Assembly (NCBI GenBank): GCA_013339895.1
Contig: JABACO010000004.1
Coordinates: 9,357,713 to 9,421,712, forward strand
Direction of reading: 5' to 3'
DNA length: 64,000 nucleotides
Origin: Ephydatia muelleri
Lineage: Eukaryota; Porifera; Demospongiae; Spongillida; Spongillidae
Part shown: positions 10,379-22,221 of the stretch, piece by piece
Numbering within the stretch: the stretch's first letter is position 1
How the letters are laid out: every line of letters begins with the position of its first letter
The notes under the pieces: model-generated
What the model was told of the DNA's origin: nothing
Database searches by the model: none
What the model saw: only the letters and a program-made list of their open reading frames with translations
Translations under genes and position numbers: made by a program

Positions 10379-12080
10379 ATGTGTTTGTGTGTGTATATGT
10401 GTGTACAAATATGTGTGATAGTGTGTGTATGTGTACAAATATGTGTGATAGTGTGTGTATGTGTGTACAAATTAATATGTGTGATAGTGTGTGTACGTGT
10501 GTACAAATATGTGTGATAGTGTGTGTATGTGTGTACAAATGTGTGTGATAGTGTGTGTATGTGTGTACAAATGTGTGTGATAGTGTGTGTATGTGTGCAC
10601 AAATATGTGTGATAGTGTGTGTATGTGTGTAAAAATGTGTGTGATAGTGTGTGTATGTGTACAAATATGTGTGATAGTGTGTATATGTGTGTACAAATGT
10701 GTGTGATAGTTGTGTACAAATATGTGTGATAGTGTGTGTATGTGTGTACAAATGTGTGTGATAGTGTGTGTATGTGTACAAATATGTGTGATAGTGTGTG
10801 TATGTGTGTACAAATAGGTGTGATAGTGTGTGTATGTGTGTACAAATGTGTGTGATAGTGTGTGTATGTGTGTACAAATATGTGTGATAGTGTGTGTATG
10901 TGTGTACAAATGTGTGTGTACGTGTGTACAAATATGTGTGATAGTGTGTGTATGTGTGTACAAATGTGTGTGATAGTGTGTGTATGTGTGTACAAATGTG
11001 TGTGATAGTGTGTGTATGTGTGTACAAATATGTGTGATAGTGTGTGTATGTGTGTAAAAATGTGTGTGATAGTGTGTGTATGTGTACAAATATGTGTGAT
11101 AGTGTGTATATGTGTGTACAAATGTGTGTGATAGTTGTGTACAAATATGTGTGATAGTGTGTGTATGTGTGTACAAATGTGTGTGATAGTGTGTGTATGT
11201 GTACAAATATGTGTGATAGTGTGTGTATGTGTGTACAAATAGGTGTGATAGTGTGTGTATGTGTGTACAAATGTGTGTGATAGTGTGTGTATGTGTGTAC
11301 AAATATGTGTGATAGTGTGTGTATGTGTGTACAAATGTGTGTGATAGTTGTGTACAAATATGTGTGATAGTGTGTGTATGTGTGTACAAATGTGTGTGAT
11401 AGTGTGTGTATGTGTGTACAAATATGTGTGATAGTGTGTGTATGTGTGTACAAATGTGTGTGATAGTTTGTGTATGTGTACAAATATGTGTGATAGTGTG
11501 TGTATGTGTGCACAAATATGTGTGTTAGTGTGTGTATGTGTGTACAAATATGTGTGATAGTGTGTGTATGTGTACAAATATGTGTGATAGTGTGTATGTG
11601 TGTACAAATATGTGTGATAGTGTGTGTATGTGTGCACAAATATGTGTGATAGTGTGTGTATGTGTGTACAAATGTGTGTGATAGTTGTGTACAAATATGT
11701 GTGATAGTGTGTGTATGTGTGTACAAATATGTGTGATAGTGTGTGTATGTGTGTACAAATGTGTGATAGTGTGTGTATGTGTGTACAAATATGTGTGATA
11801 GTGTATGTGTGTACAAATATGTGTGATAGTGTGTGTATGTGTGTACAAATGTGTGTGATAGTGTGTGTATGTGTGTACAAATGTGTGATAGTGTGTGTAT
11901 GTGTGTACAAATATGTGTGATAGTGTGTGTATGTGTGTACAAATGTGTGTGATAGTTGTGTATGTGTGTACAAATGTGTGTGTTAGTGTGTGTATGTGTG
12001 TACACATGTGTGTTAGTGTGTGTATGTGTGTGTACATGTGTGTGTATGTATGTTTAAACGTGTGTGTCTGTGTGTGTGTG
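10379..12080. repeat. GT-rich satellite, ~32-bp unit, with 425-bp higher-order repeat
   Basis: The unit is close to GTGTGTATGTGTGTACAAAT + ATGTGTGATAGT (30-34 bp in variants) and runs for 1.7 kb. Rare variants such as GTGTAAAAATG (10628 and 11053) and AATAGGTGTG (10813 and 11238) recur exactly 425 bp apart, so a block of about 315 bp near 10,600-10,915 was duplicated as a unit to 11,025-11,340. The 300-580 aa open frames on the minus strand (His/Thr/Tyr/Ile-rich) are by-products of the repeat. Confidence 0.9.
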
Positions 12081-12329
12081 CATGATGAGTGTGATGTGGT
12101 TTAGTAGACATTACTAGGTGATGGAGTTGGTGTTAGGGTGAGTAGGAATAAACCATCTGGTCATATGTCAAGCACAGATCCTGCATACTTGATGCACAGA
12201 TTACCTAAATGTAGCCTGATGTAAGGTACATGGTCAATGTAACAGGAACATAGAACCAGTGAGAGTCTAGAATATGCATGCCTTGATCTGTGACCCTGAC
12301 AAGGGCATTATGGAAGGGCCCAAAAACAT

Positions 12330-14690
12330 GTACATATATGCATGTGCATGTGTACACATGTATACATGCATGTATATACATATGCATACACACATACAAA
12401 CACACATACAAACACACATATACACACAAACACATGCACAATCACATAGATACACACACAAGACACAACACTCATCTAGTGTGCATAGCAATAGATGAGT
12501 AGAGTGGGGTCAAACTAGGGAATTGCATAGAGCAATAGTTGTGACCTTTGGATGGTAGGGTCAATTTTATCACACACATGCACTGGGTAACACAGGGTTA
12601 CACATTACAGAAAGTATGCAAATGCACAAACACAAAGACACACATACAGACACACACAGAAAGAAACACAGAAATAAACACAGAAATAAACACATGGACA
12701 CTCATCTAGCAATGGATGGGCAGTGTGGGGTCAGAGAATTGCATACAGGAATGGTCAAGACCTTTGAATCGTAGAGTGGATTTTTTTATCAAACACAGGT
12801 TAATACACATGCACAGGGTAACACACATACAGAAAGCATGCAAATGCATGCACAGATACACACACAAACACATACACAAACTCACACACAGACATCCACA
12901 GGCACACATAGACATACTCCGACACACACACGACACACACAAACTCACACAGACATGCACACACACAAACTGACCCACAGACACACAGAGACACACAAAC
13001 ACAAACACAGACACACAGAAACACATGTGCAGACATGGATTTTACCACACACAAGTTAATGTACACATGCATAGGGTACCATAGGGTAACACACATAACA
13101 CACAAATCACTCACACATACACACAATACAGCCACACAGAAACACATGCGCAGACACATGGATTTTTACCACACACAACACACAAATGCACTCACAGACA
13201 TACTCACAGACACACACAGAGACACACAGACACACACAGACACACACACGAGACACACACAGAGACACACAGAGACACACAGACACACACACGAGACACA
13301 CACAGAGACACACAGACACACAACACAGCCACACAAAGAAACACATGCGCAGACACATGGATTTTTACCACACACAACACACAAACACACTGACAGAGAC
13401 ACACAGACACACACAGACCGCACACATGAGACACACGCGAGACACACACAGAGACACACAGAGACACACACCGACACACGCAGACACACACACAAAGACG
13501 CACACACCCACACACACACAAACACATGCACACTCACAGATACACACAAAAGACACAACACTCATCTAGTGCATGGCAATGGATGGGTAGAGTGGTTCAA
13601 AGTAGGGAATTACATAAATACATACAGTGGATTCTTTATCACACACAGGTTAATACACACATGCACAGGGTAATACACATACAGAAAGCATGCGAATGCA
13701 CACACAGATACACACACAAAGACAACACATACAAGACACACACACAGATACACACAGACACATACACAAAGACAACACAAAGACACACACACACACACAG
13801 AAACATACATAAAGACAACACAGACACTGACATGCACACAGACACACAACACAGCCACACACAGAAACACATGCGCAGACACATGGATTTTTACTACACA
13901 CAACACACAAACACACTCGCAGACACACACACATGAGACACACACGGATACACACAGACACACAGACACACACCAACACACGCAGACACACACACAGACA
14001 CACGCACATAGATACACAAAGACACAACACACTCATTTAGTGCATGGTAATGGGTAGAGTGGTGCCAAACTAGGGAATTGCATAGAGGTATGGTTGATAC
14101 CTTTGGATCGTAGAGTAGATTTTTTATTACACACAGGTTAATACACACAAGCACAGGGTAACACACATACAGAAAGCATGCAAATGCACACATAGATACA
14201 CACAGACACATACACAAAGACAACACGCACAAGACACACACACACAGAGAAACATACACAAAGACAACACACACTGACATGCACACAAACTCACACACAG
14301 ACATCCATAGGCACACAAACACCGACATACACACACACATACAGACACAAAAGCACTCACACAGACACACACACAGACACACAACACAGCCACACACAGA
14401 AACACATGCGCAGAAACATGGATTTTTACCATACACAACACACAAACGCACTCAGACACACTCACACAGATACACACAGACACACAAGACGCACACTGAG
14501 GCACACAGACACACACGAGACGCACACTGGGACACACAGACACATACCGACACACGCAGACACACACACAAAGACGCAAACACAGACAAACACAGACACA
14601 CACACATGCACACTCACATAGATACATACATGCATACAATGAACACATGCACCAAATGCACACATACATTTTCCCACTGACACAGAGACA
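12330..14690. repeat. CA-rich compound satellite with two embedded modules
   Basis: CACACA-type sequence is interrupted by two recurring unique modules. Module 1 (from ACACTCATCTAGTG through AGGGAATTGCATA to ACAGAAAGCATGCAAATGCA) occurs near 12470-12640, 12695-12850, 13557-13700 and 14030-14190. Module 2 (CACATGCGCAGACACATGG, then ATTTTTACCACACACAAC) occurs near 13020-13060, 13138-13180, 13340-13385, 13866-13910 and 14400-14440. The modules alternate, so the array grew by duplicating composite blocks. Long open frames on both strands arise from CA/TG repeats and are not genes. Confidence 0.85.
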
Positions 14691-14714
14691 CACACGCGCG
14701 CGCCAGCGCGCGCG

Positions 14715-14760
<46 letters not shown>
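14691..14760. repeat. (CA)n microsatellite with CG-rich head
   Basis: About 45 bp of uninterrupted CA dinucleotide follow a CGCGCG-type stretch at 14696-14718. Alternating purine-pyrimidine DNA of this kind can adopt Z-form. Confidence 0.95.
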
Positions 14761-14762
<2 letters not shown>

Positions 14763-15343
14763 CAGCATGTAGCCTGACCCTGGGCGTCTACTACTTACGA
14801 TCAGCAAATTTCAAAAGGTGACTTGTTAAATATTGATTAGCAACGATATTAGACAACCATAAATAATTTATACTGTATAGCAAAACTGCATTGGCTTACC
14901 TTGCAGTGGTGACTCTATCCCATACGACGTCTACACAACTTGGGGGCTTTTTGGCTGCACACATCATCACTGGAACTGTATACTAGCATGATTCAGGTTC
15001 AAATGTGCGCAATTCATAAAATAAGCTAGTGCGTGTGAACGTACATTTTAGCCAGACCTCCGACCAGATACGCTATCCCTTTGCGATTTCTTTGCTTGGA
15101 ACTTCGGAACGCGTAGCCATCTTTGAATCAGCCTATTATTAACAATTTAATGCCTAAAAATACACGGGAACACGCCATTTGGCGTAACAGGAAGGTAAGT
15201 TAGTCGATGTTCTTCGTTCAGCGTTAGAGGATATAAAAAAAACCTACGGTACTAGTCTGGGACTATCGTACTTTTGTATCAGGCCAGAAGCTGACAGTAA
15301 CCATATCGGGCTCTCCCTCGCTCTTTCGTATCGAAACGCTCTC

Positions 15344-15377
<34 letters not shown>

Positions 15378-15658
15378 ACATTGTCCGGTTATTAGCAGCC
15401 TATTGGTGTAGTTAAGTTCTATCTTCAGCACAGCTGTTTGCGGCCCAATGTTTTAGGTTCGTTTTCCAAAAAATTGAAATGATGATGTCATGCCCTTAAC
15501 AACGACCTTGACAACCGAAGACCTTTGGAACGTGAGCTCACTCAAAAACAGTGATGAAATAAACGCCATTTAACACCCTACAAGGAAAGGAACACCTTTT
15601 TTCTATTTGTGTTGCAAACCACTAGTGAACTTGCTACGGCAAGCTACGGGCCTTGAAA
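14761..15658. other. Intergenic stretch with one possible tiny first exon
   Basis: The only gene-like signal is ATG at 15150 followed by 15 codons (MPKNTREHAIWRNRK) ending exactly at a textbook donor, AAG|GTAAGT (15194/15195). No matching downstream exon was found. A 32-base C-run lies at 15346-15377. Confidence 0.25.
15346..15377. repeat. 32-base poly-C run
   Basis: Uninterrupted C on the plus strand. Runs this long are prone to length errors in assembly. Confidence 0.95.
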
Positions 15659-15780
15659 GTAGTCTCGTACCCAGACCCACACTCGCAGTAGCGGATGGAT
15701 TACATCACCGCTACGCGAGAAGTTGCATTATACTGTAAGCGATAATGCTTACGTACGTTTGGGTCTGGGTACGAGACTAC
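15659..15780. mobile_element. Small MITE, family with GTCTCGTACCCAGACCCA ends
   Basis: The 122-bp element has perfect 21-bp inverted ends (GTAGTCTCGTACCCAGACCC A). The inside holds nested inverted repeats (AGCGGATG..ATCACCGCT), so the whole can fold into a hairpin. Related copies lie at 17136 (half), 40755-40838 and 41469-41555. Confidence 0.85.
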
Positions 15781-15856
15781 CTTGAAAGCGGGTTAGTCTT
15801 AGCGTACCTCTTCGATACAGAAGCGATTCTCCACGCCTGCGACAATAGGAAATGAG

Positions 15857-17006
15857 TAGGGTCAACTATCGGTAAGGTTTTGAGCTTATCGATAATTATC
15901 AGTAAGTAAAAACCTCTTGTTGATTATGTACTGAAATTTCTCTTCGTTATCGATGATAAACTTACCGATAAGCTTTCTTACTGAATGGTAATGATTACCG
16001 CTAAGGAAGAGGGCGTGTCCAAAAACTATGAGCCACTCCCATCTTTTCTTATCTACTACTACAATCCCCAAGCTTCTTTTTGAAGTATTGATTATGAATA
16101 AACTGTCAGATATACATGTTTACACAGAACTATGCAGGCAATCACAGGGTGTGTAACCGATTTTCAGGTTTTGTAGGTTAATCGATTATTCGCGATTACA
16201 TATTCGGTCGACTATGCATTTAGCAGAATAGCAGATTACCGATTTCAGACTTTCCTTTAGTCGAAATTACCGATTCTGTTTTTCTTAGTCGCGATTGATC
16301 GATATTCGTTTCTTTCATATGCTGTCAGAAATCGATTACCTTTTTATACGCCCTTCGCTTATCCTAGATAGACGGCAATAGTTTACTGATTATAATGGCC
16401 GGTTTAATATCAGTGTTGACGTAATCAAAGGTAACCATGCAAACTAATCAACACTGCCCTTCTTTCAAAATACCGCATGTTTTCATTTAATCTCGTACTC
16501 TGGCTTTCCTTTCGTAGTTCGACGGCCGATAATCTCCTCCGGATGTTATGGCAATGAAGCTGCAATTGCAACTTGATCGTAAGAGACCTTAGCATTTTTT
16601 GATGAAAAAGCCTTGCCTGTGATGCTTCTTTTCATTTTTTGAAGCTTTATTAAATTGAAAAAAACATAATTATCAAGTATCATGTGACCTCTCTGTAATT
16701 GTACACCAGCGGACCGTGTATTAGTACAGTTCCTTGCGTTGACGTCACTGTGAATATACAACACACGTACGAGCGAAAATTCCCTCCAAGTAATTATTCA
16801 TAACACTAATTCGATTAGTTTTGACCACTATCGTGAATAATAAGTACATTGAACAATCAATAAGAAAGCTGACTGTTACCGATAATATTCAGTAAGAAAT
16901 TATCTCTTACTGAACGGTAATGAATAAGAAAGTGTCTTACCGGTTGCTTAACGGTATCGGATAACCGGTAAGCGGTAAGGACAAAGCTTATCGGTAGTTG
17001 ACCCTA
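15857..17006. mobile_element. Non-autonomous hAT element, 1,150 bp, with 8-bp target duplication
   Basis: The element begins TAGGGTCAACTATCGGTAAG and ends with GTTGACCCTA, giving inverted ends of about 10 perfect bases and roughly 20 with mismatches. It is flanked on both sides by the identical 8-mer GAAATGAG (15849-15856 and 17007-17014). An 8-bp duplication and ends of the form TAGGG are hallmarks of the hAT superfamily. The terminal 130 bp on each side are packed with variants of TTACCGATAA and CTTACTGAA, probable transposase-binding subterminal repeats. No transposase frame is inside, so it must be moved by another hAT source. Confidence 0.85.
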
Positions 17007-17135
17007 GAAATGAGAAATAAAGGTTGGTTCGTAAAGGGAACTAAAGGTACTAATAGATATTTGTAATGGTTTGTAGCCACAGTTTTTTTTTGACAGTGAT
17101 CAAACATACTAAAAGTAAGTACTCTATACCGGTCA

Positions 17136-17200
17136 GTAGTCTCGTACCCAGACCCATGTTTTCACAGCAGCGGATGTATAACATCACCGCTCAATATGTA
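17136..17200. mobile_element. Truncated copy of the GTCTCGTACCCAGACCCA MITE
   Basis: The left 21-bp end matches the 15659 element exactly, and the following AGCGGATGTATAACATCACCGCT matches its inner hairpin; the right end is missing. Confidence 0.8.
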
Positions 17201-17214
17201 CAAACCAGTGCTCT

Positions 17215-17810
17215 ACATGATAGCTCCAGAGGTTGGCATGCACAGTATATTTAAGCAGATAGGACATTGCAATTGTTTTATGATAGCAGGGTTGTTCATG
17301 TTCGAAAGTGTCTGGTGATACAGTGAGTACAGTCTTGGTGGGGCTATCTTCCTAATTTCGTAAAAGATTTTATGAGGGCTGTTTTTTGCTGGACGGCCTG
17401 TTGTGGGAGTGAGATTCACATGCATGGCTTGTGGTGATCTGGGATTGCAGATGTGAATGAAGATAAATATAGGTACACATGTATTAACTTGTTTAGACAT
17501 GTAAGTAATATCACAAACCTGGCATTCCTCAGCAGTGTTTCTTCCACTCATAAGGAATTGTACTAACAGTGTAGTGAGAGTGCTGGCATTGTGCTAGAAT
17601 GCTTCGATCCATAACTTGTTTGCATCGATAACAGGATTTTAGTGGGTGAATATTGACAGCATCATTGTGAGTATCAATACCATATACTAAATGTAAATCT
17701 GCTGAAAACTCTGTGCATTGGTGTGACTGCCTTGCCTTCTTATCCCTAGGTGCCACAAGCAAGCGACCACACACCCTGCATCGCTCCTGAACTTTCCATT
17801 CAAACCGCAC
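17215..17810 (-). pseudogene. RAG1 N-terminal-like zinc/RING protein remnant
   Basis: Minus-strand reading from 17810: CRVCGRLL, then SADLHLVYGIDTHNDAVNIHP and SCYRCKQVMDR. This C-x-x-C...G-I-x...I-H-P...C-x-x-C order resembles the RAG1 N-terminal zinc-binding region and its invertebrate relatives (for example the N-RAG-TP type of protein described in molluscs). A one-base shift near 17535 (W-K-K-H side) leads into EECQVCDI, TGRPAKNS, IRKIAPPRL and LQCPICLNILCMPT, the linker and start of the RING finger in that class. The frame ends at 17215, before the RING is complete. There is no catalytic RAG1 core. The 17810 end follows a TAG and could be an exon boundary. It is a decayed piece; whether it came from a mobile element or a host gene cannot be told. 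Confidence 0.5.
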
Positions 17811-18203
17811 CTATTATTCATTAAATACACACGCCGTGTAAGTTGTAAAAAAAAAACTGTGGCTGGTTCTAATCGTTTTAAATATGTCTTTTGATCTGTC
17901 CTGTTGATGTTTAAAACTTGCTTACCGAAAACCTATTGTCGCCGTCTGTGCTACGCACGATCAAAGTACCCCCTCTCAGATACCGCCTCTATCACATGGA
18001 CGTATAAAAAGGATGCGCGGCTATTAGAGCAATGTTGTGCGTCGTGCGCATAGGTAATTTTATTAACTGCGGTGGTAGGGTGTACGAAAGAACGAATTAG
18101 CTCAAAGCGATGACTTGAAAAAAGCATGAAATGTAGATCACAAAAAGTACGATTTATAATGAGCTCATTGAGTAATTTTTTTTTTACAGCATTCTAAGGT
18201 ATA
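17811..18203. other. No gene seen
   Basis: AT-rich sequence; nothing recognisable. Confidence 0.5.
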
Positions 18204-20548
18204 CCGTAATGTCCAATTATCTGAATTGTGTCCAGCCGCAAACAGGAGTGTCAGCTAAATTAACTTACTGTGCATATAGTTATTCACCATTTTGTTCAAT
18301 GAATATCAATATTCTGGTGGATGACGCAGGCGCATTACGCAATGACATATTTTGATGAATAAATTTGCGCGGTATAAATTAATTTTTTGTCTTGATTTTA
18401 GATCATGAATGGTTAATGGAATAATTTTTTTAAGTACATATGTCATGATCAGACCGATTTATAGGACATTGTACAAGTGTTTAAAATTCAATTTGAAATA
18501 AAAAGCAAGATGACCGCCTATGTATGGGCCATTTCTGGATATGTTATACATGAGTAGTACCGCAAGCAAGCCTCTCCCCCTCCCCCGGCCCATAATTCTT
18601 TTCAGCCCCTCCACTTTTTATAACCTTCCTACCATAGATGGATTTATGCACCCACGTACGTTTACACAGACCTAATACCCGTTTCGCAGCATCGACTTCT
18701 TCATGGCTAAGCGCAAGTCGTATGATCTAAATTTCAAATTGAAGGTGATTGTGCAGGCTGAATGCGAAGGATATAGGATTGTGGCACGCCAGTTGCATAT
18801 AGATAAAAAGCAAATACGGCAGTGGAGGAAGCAGAAATGTTGCATACAGGAAGAAATAACGATGATTGTAGTAGGAAGAAACGGAAAAGGTTACGTGGAG
18901 GAGGTCAAAAGGCTGCGCATTACGATGTATAGAAAGTAGCCTTGCTGATTGGGTCATTTCGCAGAGAGAGAGAAACATGTACGGGTCACACGTCAATCAA
19001 TAGAGTCGCAGAGAAAACAGATGATACAGGATCCAGATTTAAAAGCCAGTAGAAGTTGAATCGATCGTTTCATGCGTGATTGGAGTTTTACCTACGCATG
19101 AAAACAACTGTTGGACAACATTTGCCGCCGGATGTCTGCAGTAAATAAGTGTTTGACTTCGTACGGTATTGTGCAGAACAAGGCAGGTTAAACATACTGC
19201 CCCCTGCTGCAATAGCCAACATGGATGAAACTGCAGTTTGGGCAGACATGACTGGAAACACAACTATGGAAAAAAATTGGAGCAACAAGTGTACTACAGG
19301 ACACGAAAAAGAACGCATCTGTTTCACGGTCTGCTTAAGTGCATTAGCCAGTTGTTTTTAAGGGGAAAAGATTTCCCAATTATCTTCATAGTATCCAAGG
19401 TGCCACCATTATGCTCTCTCCAAAAGGTTGAATGAACGAAACCTTGACTGCTGAATGGGGTAAGCAGATATGGGAACCATCACAAACCAATAAGCGAATG
19501 CTGGTTTGGGATAGTTATAAATGCCTCATTTCTGCATCTATGACGAAAGCAGTGCAAAACACAAATACGATTATGGCTGTAGTTCCTGGGGGCTGCACAA
19601 AACTGGTCCAACCAGCCGATGTGAGCTGGAATGCCCCCTTCAAGGCTGCATATCGCAAATTATATGACACATGGCTGGCCAGTGGCACCATGCATGGAGC
19701 GGACACGTTGTGGCAACTTGCGTGCACCTTCAAAAGCACTTAGGGTTCAGTGGGTTTTGGAAGCCTGGGACTCAATCAGGCCAGAAATAATATACAAGTC
19801 ATTTGAGGCATGCGGTATTGCAACAAGTGACCCATCACTTATACATTGCGCCAAACAGACTGGAGCAGCCAATCCTCTCTACCACAGCTGCAGCAATGGC
19901 ATCAATCTAACGACACTGCACTAGGAGATGAGACATTTGATACAAATGACAGTGAGGAGGCAACAATGCTAGCATCGGATAGAGAAGATGTGGATTCTGA
20001 TGAGTTTCAGGAAGAAAATTTTACAGATTCGGACCTAAATATGAACGTTATAGAGTGCGCGGAGGGCGTAATACTAATCAAAAATATGAGCGGGAAGTAA
20101 GTACATCACGTGATGCATTAGTGATGTACATGCTATTAATTTTAATAGAAATGTCTTCCCTTGTTGTCTCCAGACCTTTTCGTGTTAAAATTCATTCCCA
20201 GAAATCCAAATGCGATATAAATGTGCAACAAACGTAACATTGTTATAGCGTAGTTGCGCTATTGATATAAGCAAAACTCTGCGCACCTTTTCGCTCTACT
20301 CGTGTTCCGATTGGCTCTTGACTCGGGTCTGTTCATCTCGTTGTTAGTACCGATGGATTCATCGTAAAACTGGCAGTAAAATTGTTTTTCGTAGTGTAAT
20401 GATAGCAGAATAGTGCGCTGTAATCAAATATCGAATTTCAAATACACCACTACACAACTGTAGCAAGTCAAAGTAGCAGTTAAATTATTTAATGCGGGTA
20501 CAATTGTGTCCTGAATAGAAGCCGCGGCTTGTAATCAAGGAAATACGG
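18204..20548. mobile_element. pogo/Tigger-type transposon, decayed
   Basis: A transposase pseudogene of the pogo/Tigger group is flanked by TA|CCGTA at the left (18202-18208) and TACGG|TA at the right (20544-20550), giving a TA target duplication and a short inverted end. The right end continues GGAAATACGG preceded by a GCCGCGGCTTGTAATC stretch, a layout seen in pogo-like ends. The left end is only loosely similar beyond the first bases. The 2.35-kb length fits the group. The stretch 18340-18550 recurs at 53345-53535. Confidence 0.5.
18703..20100 (+). pseudogene. pogo/Tigger transposase pseudogene (CENP-B-like HTH + DDE_1)
   Basis: The start MAKRKSYDLNFKLKVI with IDKKQIRQWRKQK is a CENP-B/pogo-type helix-turn-helix. 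The DDE_1 core follows in pieces: NMDETAVWADM (first Asp, 19220), LVWDSYK (second Asp, 19502) and LVQPADVSWNAPFKAAY (third Asp, 19605), preceded by AVVPGGCTK. After another shift near 19740 come WDSIRPEIIYKSFEACGI and an acidic tail ending at 20100. There are frameshifts near 18900-19150, 19360-19430 and 19740, so the copy is dead, although all three catalytic acids are still readable. The same acidic tail style is typical of the family. Confidence 0.75.
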
Positions 20549-20767
20549 TAGATGCTAGGCCTCTATTCCCGGAAACAATCGCATTTGTAGATAATTATAT
20601 AATACATTGTAGGGTGACTTAGAATGTATGTTGTTTTTATTTCATAATACTCTATTAATGAAAAACTGCAGATTGAACTGAATTAGACCCCTAACTGTAC
20701 GTTATAAATTGTGCTGATCACATCACATAATAAATTGTACCAGTACAAATGTAGCCCAATCACTCAC
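20549..20767. other. Spacer downstream of the pogo element
   Basis: Nothing recognisable except the duplicated flank of the EGF exon, which begins near 20680. Confidence 0.5.
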
Positions 20768-21062
20768 CATTACATAAAAGTCCTGATGCTGTATATCCAG
20801 TTTGACAGCTGCAAGTGTAGGATCCAATGGAGTTGGTGCATATCTGTTGACATGGACCTAATCCTCCATTTGAAGCACACTCGTTAATATCTACAGGTGT
20901 TGCAAGAGAAAATATATAGAAATGTGACCTAATCTATTGATATGATTTATGGGATTGTTTCGTAGAAGTCTGAAACGTCCTCTACACAGCGATTCGTATG
21001 CACTGATCATCGGACAATCTGTCATGGGTTGTAAGGTTCTGAATTTTTAATCAGCCATACAA
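20680..21062. repeat. EGF exon plus flanks, duplicated at 22905-23360
   Basis: The intron sequences on both sides of the EGF exon (for example CTCTACACAGCGATTCGT and GAATTAGACC.TCTAACTGTA) are repeated around the second EGF exon. The two exons therefore arose by a segmental tandem duplication about 2.23 kb apart. Confidence 0.8.
20768..20890 (-). CDS. Calcium-binding EGF-like exon (copy 1)
   Basis: The 123-bp exon is bounded by ACACCTGTAG| and |GTGAGTG and is phase 1-1, the class used for shuffled EGF modules. With the base supplied by the previous exon it reads DINECASNGG, CQQICTNSIGSYTCSC and QTGYTASGLLCN. The D-I-N-E-C start and the N..G-S-Y-x-C-x-C core mark a calcium-binding EGF module, found in secreted or cell-surface multi-domain proteins; its six cysteines are all present. 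It differs from the copy at 22996-23118 at only three residues. The rest of the gene is not recognised in the window. Confidence 0.85.
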
Positions 21063-22221
21063 TTCAACGAAGCGTTTCATTTATATTACGTGGCGCAAGG
21101 TCCCTTTTTGCGGAAACGATCCTCATACATAGTGTCAGCATTTTAATACCTGCACTAAGATTAACTGAAGTGGTCCAAACTGAGTAGATCAGCATGAAAT
21201 GGTACTATGAGGTGATTGACACATGTTCTGAATGATCGTTAGTGTTCAAAAGTACATTTGTTCTCAAGCACAACACATTTCCGTTCATAATCCAAGAACG
21301 AAACATATTGCTACTTGCCATCAAAAAATGTTAATCCATTTCGAAAATCAGTTGTGTGATGCTAGTGTGGCAAACTTTTTAATAGGCTGATTCTATAGTT
21401 GGACAACAGCACATTTTGTTGGAATGGGGAGGGGAGAGGGAGGTTGGGCTAGCGGGTGGAAAGAGGATCTAGTAACTGTATACATGTGGTAGAGGAGTAC
21501 CGTGTTTGCCAGGATCCAGATCCTATATACCATTAACTTTCTTACTTGTATGTAATCGATCCAGTGAGTACTAAATTTTGGTCATGATGATGCAAGAGTG
21601 CAGTACAACTGATATATAATTTTAACCACTTAACCATTACATATACAGCATGGTTAAATCACGTATTCACTGGTATTTGACAAAGGTGGAAAAAGCACAT
21701 CAGTTTAGCAACTCAACCAATAAACCGATATCATGCAATTTATGAACATGCATGTAATAAATAAGTACAAATTCTAGGTGTTGCTATTCTTCGCCTTCCG
21801 GAAGCAACTAATATATTGAAAAGCTGGTAACTATATTGGCATCTCTAAGACAGTACACTGACTGTACATATGAGGTGTCATTTTTGAAAATGTTATCCTC
21901 GTGTGGGGTTGAAAGCGCACTTTGTGGCAAAGCTGGTTAAAAGTATCTAGCCTCTAAATGGTTCATCAGACCCCTAACCTTATAGGGAAAGTATCCATAT
22001 TTATGCCCCTGTTCATGTAGTTCTTATTCAAAATTGAACTTCTTGATTTATTCATTAGTGTACTCTCAGTATCCATTCACATTTATTTATGCATTTATCC
22101 TATCTTTGTGTTTCATTGCACATTTCATGGTATTAAAGTTAACAAAATAATTGTCTTGCACCACGACTGCATGGTGATGACCTTTTTGTATATGACCATG
22201 CAGTCTCCATATTCAGCTATA
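21063..22221. other. Intron-like sequence between the two EGF exons
   Basis: AT-rich sequence; no recognised feature. Confidence 0.5.

Noticed and set aside
10269..12005. Open frames up to 578 aa rich in His, Thr, Tyr and Ile
   Set aside because: They are translations of the GT satellite; the frames stay open because the repeat lacks stops in that strand. No start context, domain or non-repeat part.
1..14760. CRISPR array
   Set aside because: The repeats are contiguous or irregular, without constant repeat plus unique spacers, and the sequence is clearly eukaryotic.
12700..14807. Many Cys/Val- or Thr/His-rich frames on both strands
   Set aside because: Products of CA/TG repeats; they read through unrelated repeat modules and occur in several frames at once.
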